A stretch of 64,000 nt of DNA from Bacteroidota bacterium. GTDB taxonomy: Bacteria > Bacteroidota > Bacteroidia > Bacteroidales > UBA6013. The DNA lies in assembly GCA_020048645.1 (NCBI GenBank), contig JAIFMG010000097.1:1-64000 (forward strand), in the 5' to 3' direction. Below the pieces are notes generated by a model. That model was not told the DNA's origin. It saw only the letters and a program-made list of their open reading frames with translations, and did not search any database. The stretch's first letter is position 1. Each line of letters begins with the position of its first letter. Of this stretch, positions 57,544 through 64,000 are shown piece after piece. A program made the position numbers and the translations under genes.

Positions 57544-58581
57544 CTACTTGTTGTCTTGCAGAATGGGCATGTCCACCCACGAGTCTATCTCGACCCAGAC
57601 CGTGTCGTGGCTGAAATCGCACACGCGGGCCAGCCGCCGATTCCCATCGAGGCCAGCCTCCAACGATTCGGCCGAACCTCGGCAAAACAGGTAGGCGATT
57701 TCGTTCTTGTTTTTGGGCAATGTGATGGAAAAATTCCCATCGCGGTCTGGCGCCATGCTGGTGTTGATGTCTCGGGGATACCAGCCATTGAAATCCCCGG
57801 TCAGGAAAATCTTGTCCGTCTTCGGGGTATTCGGGGGTATTCGCCTGAGGATGATGGTAACCCGGTTGTTCTGGGGTTCTGCCAAATCCTCCCAATTCTC
57901 AATTTTGACCCTCAAGGTATCGTCCTGGCCAAACACGAAGCGTCGATTCGAGATCTGGTGCCCGAATCGGTCCACCTCTACGGTGGGCCAGTTGCCCCGG
58001 GTGAACTTGAACTCGATGGCCTGGCCGTGGTCTTGCCGCAGGGTGATGGAATGCCTTCCGCTCGAATCGCGCTTGAGGCGGAAGCGCTCATCGCCTGGAT
58101 CCCAGGAGTTGAAAGCCCCGGAAAGGTACAGGTTCTGGTTCAGCGGCGTGTTCGCGGGCAAGTCGTCCACCAGGATCGTGACACTGCCGCAGGTCGTAGG
58201 CTCCAGGTCGCTCCACGATGCGACGCGGAGGTAAACCGTATCCGCCGAACCATACCGAAAGGCATGGTTATCAATGGAATGTCCGCAGGGGTTGGCCTCC
58301 ACGGTGGTCCAGTCGCCGCGGGAGACCTTGCACTGCAGCTCGCCGATGGCCTTGGGCAGGCGGAGCGTCCAGCGGTTGTCGGCTCCCTTTTCGAAACGGT
58401 AGCGCGGGTCGCCGGGATCCCAGTCGTTGAAATTGCCCGCCAGGTAGAGGCTGGCGTTCTGGGGCGTGTTGGCTGGCAGCTCATCCAACACGACCACAAC
58501 CTCGTGGCAAGACTGCAAGAAAAGGACAGAGACCAGCCAGTATAGCGTGTTGTAAAAGTTGTGAAAATTCGCTATTGACAT
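57544..58581 (-). CDS. Putative lipoprotein with three tandem starch-binding-like (CBM20/E-set) repeats
   Basis: Lipobox-like FLQSC; repeats LYLAGNFNDWDPGDPRYRF, LYLSGAFNSWDPGDERFRL, IFLTGDFNGWYPRDINTSM. Confidence 0.75.
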   Translation of the reverse strand: MSIANFHNFYNTLYWLVSVLFLQSCHEVVVVLDELPANTPQNASLYLAGNFNDWDPGDPRYRFEKGADNRWTLRLPKAIGELQCKVSRGDWTTVEANPCGHSIDNHAFRYGSADTVYLRVASWSDLEPTTCGSVTILVDDLPANTPLNQNLYLSGAFNSWDPGDERFRLKRDSSGRHSITLRQDHGQAIEFKFTRGNWPTVEVDRFGHQISNRRFVFGQDDTLRVKIENWEDLAEPQNNRVTIILRRIPPNTPKTDKIFLTGDFNGWYPRDINTSMAPDRDGNFSITLPKNKNEIAYLFCRGSAESLEAGLDGNRRLARVCDFSHDTVWVEIDSWVDMPILQDNK

Positions 58582-58641
58582 GACAATCAACTTTATGGAA
58601 ATGGCGAAGTGGAAAACAAGACCACGGCGAGGCAATTCTGG

Positions 58642-59415
58642 CTAACCATCCATCCATTCCAAAAAGGCCGAGACTTTTGCCCGGCTGATGATCGTCTCCT
58701 GCTCGGTCTTGGGCTTTAGCTCCAGCAAGAGCCTGCTGTTGAAGTACTTGCTCACCTTGGCGATGGAATCAATCTTGATGAGGAAGCTGCGGTTGATGCG
58801 GAAGAACAGCTTGGGATCCAAGAGGTTGCCCAACTGTTCGAGCGTGTATTCGATGATGAAGCGCTTGGCGTCGGCCCGGACCAGGAAGACCTCGTTGTCC
58901 TCGGCGTAGAAATAGGCGATCTCCGCGAGGCTGATGCTCTCGATGCGGTCGCCCACCTTGGCGATGAAGCGGGTCTTGTACTCGGGCTTCTCCGAGAGCT
59001 TGAGCAGCTTCTCGAGCTTCTGCTCGTCGAGCAAATCCCCGGCCTTTCCGCCCAGGCTGCTGCGCATGTTCTTGAGCTTGTCCATGGCCGCCTTGAGCTC
59101 GGCTTCCTTGACGGGCTTGAGCAGGTAGCCGATGGTGTTGACCTTGAAGGCCTCGAGGGCGTAGTTGTCGTAGGCCGTCGTGAAGATGATGGGCGCGCTG
59201 ACCTTGGTCTGCTCAAAAATCTCGAAGCTCTTTCCGTCGGCCAGTTGTATGTCCATGAAAATCAGGTCCGGAGAGTCGTTCGCTTCGAGCCAGTCCACGC
59301 TGTCCTCGACGGTGTCGAGGCAGTCGAGGATCTTGACCTCCGGCTCTACCTTGGCCAGCAGTCGCATCAGCTCGGCCTGGGCGAAAGGCTCGTCTTCAAT
59401 GATGAGTATTCTCAT
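58642..59415 (-). CDS. LytTR family response regulator
   Basis: MRILIIEDEPFAQAELMRLLAKVEPEVKILDC...FMDIQLADG; LytTR FFRINRSFLIKIDSIAKVSKYFNSRLLLELK. Confidence 0.95.
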   Translation of the reverse strand: MRILIIEDEPFAQAELMRLLAKVEPEVKILDCLDTVEDSVDWLEANDSPDLIFMDIQLADGKSFEIFEQTKVSAPIIFTTAYDNYALEAFKVNTIGYLLKPVKEAELKAAMDKLKNMRSSLGGKAGDLLDEQKLEKLLKLSEKPEYKTRFIAKVGDRIESISLAEIAYFYAEDNEVFLVRADAKRFIIEYTLEQLGNLLDPKLFFRINRSFLIKIDSIAKVSKYFNSRLLLELKPKTEQETIISRAKVSAFLEWMDG

Positions 59416-60511
59416 GTTCTAGGGTGTTGGGGTTGGAAGTGGGGTTGTCTTGCTCATCCACGGCCTCGGCCAGCTCGGCATCCAGAAGCGGGACGCTGAC
59501 AGTGAAAAACTCATCGGTATGCTCGACTTTCACCGGCAGTTCCGTGACGAAGGCGTACCGGCTGCGGATGTTCTCGAGGCCGATGCCAGACGAGTACTCC
59601 TTCTGCTTTTTGAGTTGCAAATTGTTGCGGACGGTGATGTAAAGATCCCCCTCGTTGTAGATTTCGATGTGGAGGTTCTTTTTGCGCGAGACGACATTGT
59701 GCTTGATGGAGTTCTCTATCAACATTTGCAAGGTCATGGGGGCGATGCGCTTGTCGAGCAGGTGCAGGTCGATGGAGACGCGGAAGCGCACGTTGTGCTG
59801 GAAGCGGGTCTCCTGGATGTAAACATAGGCGTCGATGGCCTCCAGCTCCTGGCTCAGCTTCACCGTGTTGTTCTTCCGCTGGTCCAGGATGTAGCGGTAG
59901 AAGCTCGAAAGCGAGCGCACGAAGTCGCCCGCCAGGTTGGGGTCGGCATGGACCAGCGAGGCCAGGGTGTTCAGGCTGTTGAACAAGAAATGCGGATTGA
60001 CCTGCGACCGCAGCATCTCCAGGTGGAACTCGGCCTTCTCGGTGCGGAAGCGCTCCAGCTCCGCCAGCGAATGCCGCCACCGCTTCATGAAGAACAGCCC
60101 CATATCCATCAGCACGAAGAAAAAAGTCGAGACCACGACATAGGAAGCCGCTATCACCTCATGAAAAAGGACCAGCAGGAAGTTGTCTGCGAACAAGTAC
60201 ATGTAGCCGACCCGCGCCAGACCAAAAATCGAAACCGAAAGCAGAAGGCTGACCGTCAACTGAAAGGCGATGCGCCGGCGCGGGCCGCCTTCCCAGGGCA
60301 TGACCCGGTCCAGCTTCGTGTCGAACTTGCGCAGCAGCTCGCCCACCACAACCACCAGCAAGGCCACCAGAACGTACTTGTGGAGGAACCAGTCGTCGTA
60401 ATTCTTGAGCAGCAGCATGAACACCACGTCGAAGCCGCCCTTGAGCGCCAGCCCAGCCATGAAGATGACCAATCTGCGAACCCACTTGTTTTTGAAGGTA
60501 GAGCGGTACAT
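59396..60511 (-). CDS. LytS-like sensor histidine kinase
   Basis: Four TM helices; FHLEMLRSQVNPHFLFNSLNTLASLV; MLIENSIKHNVVSRKKNLHIEI...SGIGLENIRSRYAF. Confidence 0.95.
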   Translation of the reverse strand: MYRSTFKNKWVRRLVIFMAGLALKGGFDVVFMLLLKNYDDWFLHKYVLVALLVVVVGELLRKFDTKLDRVMPWEGGPRRRIAFQLTVSLLLSVSIFGLARVGYMYLFADNFLLVLFHEVIAASYVVVSTFFFVLMDMGLFFMKRWRHSLAELERFRTEKAEFHLEMLRSQVNPHFLFNSLNTLASLVHADPNLAGDFVRSLSSFYRYILDQRKNNTVKLSQELEAIDAYVYIQETRFQHNVRFRVSIDLHLLDKRIAPMTLQMLIENSIKHNVVSRKKNLHIEIYNEGDLYITVRNNLQLKKQKEYSSGIGLENIRSRYAFVTELPVKVEHTDEFFTVSVPLLDAELAEAVDEQDNPTSNPNTLEHENTHH

Positions 60512-60600
60512 GACGTTTTTTTACAAAGTTAAGGTTTGCCTGCAAAGTCCCAAAAACCCAAGCAAAAACAACACATTGAATGCTAAAAAGATGAAAAATT

Positions 60601-60628
60601 AGGCTTGCCAAAGGAATCTGGCAAGCCT
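60601..60628 (-). terminator. Rho-independent terminator for 60679..61293
   Basis: AGGCTTGCCA-AAGGAATC-TGGCAAGCCT; minus-strand AATTTTTC follows. Confidence 0.8.
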
Positions 60629-60678
60629 AACAGGTCAAACACGAAACAACAAATCACGGGTAGGGTAGTAAAAAGGGC

Positions 60679-61293
60679 TTATTTCTCAACGTTGGGCGCC
60701 TCGTGGGCGAAGTAGGCCTGGTTGAGCAAATCCCCATTTTGGCGAACCTCGATGGAACAGCTCTGCTCGGCCAGGGCGCTCAGGTCGTAGCCCAAGCGGT
60801 AGTGGGTCTGGCCACGGCCCAAGCGGCGGACGTGCAGCACTTGGCCATCTTGGCTGGTCACGGAAACCGTCACCACTTCGCCCACCGGCTTGCGGACCAG
60901 CACCTGCGCCAGGTCTTCGCCCGTCGAAAGGATGTTGCTCTGCACCTCGGCCACTTCGATGACATTGTCCAAGCTCTTGGTAATCAGGCTCTCTCCAATC
61001 AATTCTTGCCCATCGAAAATCTGGTAGGTGTAGTTGCCAGGGCGCAGGTGCGAAAGGTCGAGGCGCAGGCGCAGCTTGGCGCCGGTGCCCACAAGGCCGC
61101 GGTGGACGATGTTGCCGTTCTGGTCGAGCACCAGCAGGCGCAGCTCGGTGGCCGCGGGTTTGACGATGCGCAGGCTGACCTCGTTCTCGGCGCGCTTCAC
61201 GAAGCTGGCCTCAATGGCGCTCTGGCCAAAGGAAAAGCTGGACAATCCGGTCAGGAAAAGGAAGGTGGCGAGTGAAAAAATTGACTTTTTCAT
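60679..61293 (-). CDS. Secreted hypothetical beta-rich protein
   Basis: Signal peptide MKKSIFSLATFLFLTGLSSFSFGQ; two beta-sandwich-like segments. Confidence 0.7.
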   Translation of the reverse strand: MKKSIFSLATFLFLTGLSSFSFGQSAIEASFVKRAENEVSLRIVKPAATELRLLVLDQNGNIVHRGLVGTGAKLRLRLDLSHLRPGNYTYQIFDGQELIGESLITKSLDNVIEVAEVQSNILSTGEDLAQVLVRKPVGEVVTVSVTSQDGQVLHVRRLGRGQTHYRLGYDLSALAEQSCSIEVRQNGDLLNQAYFAHEAPNVEK

Positions 61294-61658
61294 GGTGTGT
61301 TCTTTTGTTAAGGTGAAAAATGCAAGGCCGCTCTTGCCGAAGGGCTGGCGCGCCTTTTCTGTCTTTTAAGTTCTCGGGGCGCCCCCTCGGGCAGTCCCAT
61401 CGTTTGAACTTGATGCAAACATAGGCCGGATTGCCCCCGCCCCAAAGCCAATTCCTGCCAAACGCGCTTTCCGCCGGGCCAGTTGTCAATGCTCGGCCGT
61501 GAACCGACGATCCGCCGCCTTAGGCAAGCCCGAGCGCAAACGATTGATAAACAAGCGGTTCAAATCTAAGCCTAGCACCCTTGGCCCCTCTCGCCCGACG
61601 ATGGGCTCATGCCCACGAAAAAAAAATCACTTTTTTTGAAAAAAAATCGCTCCCCCTA

Positions 61659-61688
61659 TTGACTTTCTCATAAATACTTCTTATCTTG
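61659..61688 (+). promoter_or_regulatory. Weak candidate promoter for the rtcB leader
   Basis: TTG (61659-61661) N20 TATCTTG (61682-61688); imperfect to TAnnTTTG. Confidence 0.25.
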
Positions 61689-61938
61689 CTTGTGATTTCA
61701 GTTTGAACCTCCGCTCTACCGAAACTTGTCAAGGTTTTTTTGTCAGAGACTTCAGTGCCCTTCTTAGTTTTCTTACCTTTTGGTTTTGAGAATTTCGCTT
61801 TTTGGTCCGCTTTTGTTTCTAGTCAAGTACCTTTTTTGTCAGATTACGTCTTTTCTCAAGGTCTTTTTCTCGAAGTGTCTTAGTCCTTGTCCTGAAAGAC
61901 GGAGGTTGTCATCAAGTTTTCGGTTCAACTTTTTTCCG

Positions 61939-61964
61939 CACCCGCGCCCCCACCGGCGCGGGTG
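61939..61964 (+). terminator. Terminator/attenuator-like hairpin in rtcB leader
   Basis: CACCCGCGCC-CCCACC-GGCGCGGGTG followed by TTTTCTT, 26 nt before ATG 61991. Confidence 0.65.
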
Positions 61965-61990
61965 TTTTCTTGAAATCCCCCTACCAAGCC

Positions 61991-63394
61991 ATGAAGTCTT
62001 CCCAAAAGCTTCGGGAAAAGCACCTGGCCCAGCTCAATTTCCCCAGCGCCAAGACCAGGGCCTTGGCCACCAACCTGGCCAACGCGTTGCCCGCCACAGA
62101 CCTGGCGAGCAAAATCGCCCTCCTGGGCGAGCTGCTGCGCGACCCGGCCCGCTTCATCGAGCACCAGCGCCTGGCGCCATTGGCCAAAGCCTTGCTCGCC
62201 GAAAGCGGCCAAATTCTTGATTCCCAAGAAATTGAACTGGGAAGCCCCCTACCCTTCCGCGCTTTCGGCCGCCAGCATATCCAGCAGGCGGCCTTTGAGC
62301 AGATGCGCGAAGCCATGCGCCTGCCCGTCGCGAAGGCGGGCGCCCTGATGCCCGACGCGCACGTCGGATACGGCTTGCCCATCGGCGGCGTCCTGGCGAC
62401 TTCGGGCGTCGTCATCCCCTATGCCGTTGGCGTTGACATTGGGTGTAGGATGCACCTGTCGCTGTTTGAGCTTCCCGCCAACCACATTTCCAGACACAAG
62501 CAGCAGCTCGCGCGCATCTTGCAAGACAACACCCGCTTCGGCCTGGAGGGCGAGTTCGACAAGCCGTTCGACGACCCAGTGCTCGAAAGCGCTCTCTTTC
62601 AAGAGCTTCCCATCCTGAAGAAGCACCACAAGAAAGCCGCGCGGCAAATCGGCAGCTCCGGCTCGGGCAACCACTTCGTCGAGTTCGGGAATGTCCACCT
62701 GGTCGAAAGCCCGCACCTGCCGGGGCTGGCGGCGGGGCAATACGTGGGCCTGCTCTCGCACTCCGGCTCTAGGGGCCTGGGAGCCAGCATCGCCCAGCAC
62801 TTCACCAGCCTCGCGGCCCAGCTCGTGGCCCTGCCGAAGGCGGCGCGGCACCTGGCCTGGCTGGCCCTGGACAGCGAAGAGGGCCAGATGTACTGGCAGG
62901 CCATGCGCCTAGCGGGCGACTACGCGCAGGCCAACCACCAGCACATCCACCGCCGCATTGCCAAGGCACTGGGCATCAAGCCTTTGGCCACTATCGAAAA
63001 CCACCACAACTTCGCCTGGCTCGAACAGCACGGCGGGCAGGAGCTCGTGGTCCACCGCAAGGGCGCCACGCCGGCGGGCAAGGGAACGCTGGGCATCATC
63101 CCCGGCTCCATGTCCACGCCCGCCTACCTGGTGGCGGGCAAAGGCCACCCGGACTCGCTGGACTCGGCCTCGCACGGGGCAGGACGGCTGATGTCGCGGG
63201 CGGACGCGAAGGCGCGCATGGCCCCGGCCGTCCTGCGCCAGGAGCTCGAGCAGGCGGGCGTCGTGCTGCTGGGCGGCGGCACCGACGAAGGCCCGCACGC
63301 CTACAAGGACATCCGCGCGGTGATGCAGGCGCAGGACGAGCTGGTCGAGATACTGGGCACCTTCCAGCCTCGGATCGTGCGCATGGACGGCTAA
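61991..63394 (+). CDS. RtcB family RNA ligase
   Basis: MPDAHVGYGLPIGGVLATSGVVIPYAVGVDIGCRMHLSLFEL, GSSGSGNHFVEFG, SASHGAGRLMSRADAKA. Confidence 0.93.
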   Translation: MKSSQKLREKHLAQLNFPSAKTRALATNLANALPATDLASKIALLGELLRDPARFIEHQRLAPLAKALLAESGQILDSQEIELGSPLPFRAFGRQHIQQAAFEQMREAMRLPVAKAGALMPDAHVGYGLPIGGVLATSGVVIPYAVGVDIGCRMHLSLFELPANHISRHKQQLARILQDNTRFGLEGEFDKPFDDPVLESALFQELPILKKHHKKAARQIGSSGSGNHFVEFGNVHLVESPHLPGLAAGQYVGLLSHSGSRGLGASIAQHFTSLAAQLVALPKAARHLAWLALDSEEGQMYWQAMRLAGDYAQANHQHIHRRIAKALGIKPLATIENHHNFAWLEQHGGQELVVHRKGATPAGKGTLGIIPGSMSTPAYLVAGKGHPDSLDSASHGAGRLMSRADAKARMAPAVLRQELEQAGVVLLGGGTDEGPHAYKDIRAVMQAQDELVEILGTFQPRIVRMDG

Positions 63395-63405
63395 ACGGCT
63401 GGCTA

Positions 63406-63822
63406 TCAGCCTTCTTCGGGCGTGAAGACGTAGAGCGCGCGGATGGGCATCTCCTCCTCGACCCAAGCCTCCCCCGGCTCGGCGTCAGAAAGCTCGAAGC
63501 AGAAGCCCTCGCGGCCGGCGATTTGGTAGCAATCCCAATCGGAGCTCCAGTCGCCGAAGTGGGCGCGCACGTCCTCCAGGGTCGAACCGAGTCCGATCTT
63601 GCCTTCGAGCTTGCCCTGGAAACCGCCTTCGGCGCCGATCTGCATGAGCGTCTGGCTCGGCTCGTCGATCCAAAACTTGAAATCGCCCTTGGCCAGCACG
63701 TAGAAGCCTTCGAGGTCGGCCCGCTCGTCGTACTGCCCGATGCGCTCCAACAAAACAGAAACAGGCCAGCCGAGCTGGAAGCCCGCGAGCGATTGGCCAA
63801 TGAGGATGCTGTCGTCAGTCAT
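63406..63822 (-). CDS. Hypothetical protein (138 aa)
   Basis: MTDDSILIGQSLAGFQLGWPVSVLLERIGQYDERADLEGFYVLAKG; acidic soluble protein, family not recognised. Confidence 0.6.
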   Translation of the reverse strand: MTDDSILIGQSLAGFQLGWPVSVLLERIGQYDERADLEGFYVLAKGDFKFWIDEPSQTLMQIGAEGGFQGKLEGKIGLGSTLEDVRAHFGDWSSDWDCYQIAGREGFCFELSDAEPGEAWVEEEMPIRALYVFTPEEG

Positions 63823-63892
63823 GGGGTGGTGGTTGTTGTGAAGATCGATTCGCAAAAGCATGGACCCTAGCAAAAGCGCGATGGGCGATCAT

Positions 63893-64000
63893 TCAACCTT
63901 CGTGAATTTGCTTGATCAAATCGAGAATTTTGGTGTGGGAGAACTGCGTCTTGAATTCGATTTTCAGTTTTCCGTTGAAGAATTGCTCGGCATGTTTGAT
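63893..64000 (-). CDS. Partial CDS truncated by right window edge, function unknown
   Basis: Reverse-strand reading IKHAEQFFNGKLKIEFKTQFSHTKILDLIKQIHEG* open to the edge. Confidence 0.5.
   Translation of the reverse strand: MKHAEQFFNGKLKIEFKTQFSHTKILDLIKQIHEG

Noticed and set aside
61780-62220. 146-aa ORF starting in the rtcB leader
   Set aside because: First part is hydrophobic from T-rich DNA, the rest is out of frame with RtcB; no protein features.

Overview
The window is a gene-dense, mostly GC-rich stretch of a Bacteroidota chromosome. That placement rests on a PorP/SprF protein, a CHU_C/type-B C-terminal domain, a T9SS type A sorting domain, 7TMR-DISM and SpoIIE-PP2C sensors, LytS/LytTR, Y_Y_Y propellers, and A/C-rich leaders with no Shine-Dalgarno motif. 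I support about 50 CDSs; no rRNA, tRNA, CRISPR array, transposase or prophage was recognised. Housekeeping and transport content includes LptF/G-like permease, LptB, Lgt, ProC, glycerate kinase, NrnA-type DHH phosphoesterase, RtcB, S9 and M19 peptidases and a multidomain GH81 glucanase. Signal transduction is unusually rich: two SpoIIE phosphatases, NtrB/NtrC, LytS/LytTR, a TPR histidine kinase, two HAMP-GAF sensors with no output domain, a propeller-Y_Y_Y membrane protein with no output domain, and two STAS-like small proteins. I found no clearly new defence or mobile system. Best second-look items: (1) a palindromic array at 1-420 whose spacings are all 21 or 54 bp, so the frame stays open into a helicase; (2) a duplicated V4R-like gene split by one in-frame TAG; (3) a mini CHU_C protein with its own PorP/SprF and OmpA partners; (4) paralogous output-less GAF modules; (5) a noncoding leader with a terminator hairpin just before rtcB; (6) a nested stem-loop upstream of GH81; (7) a ParA plus small RHH-like pair; (8) a triple starch-binding-like lipoprotein next to LytS/LytTR. 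All calls are by eye from sequence and the supplied ORF track; no searches were run.
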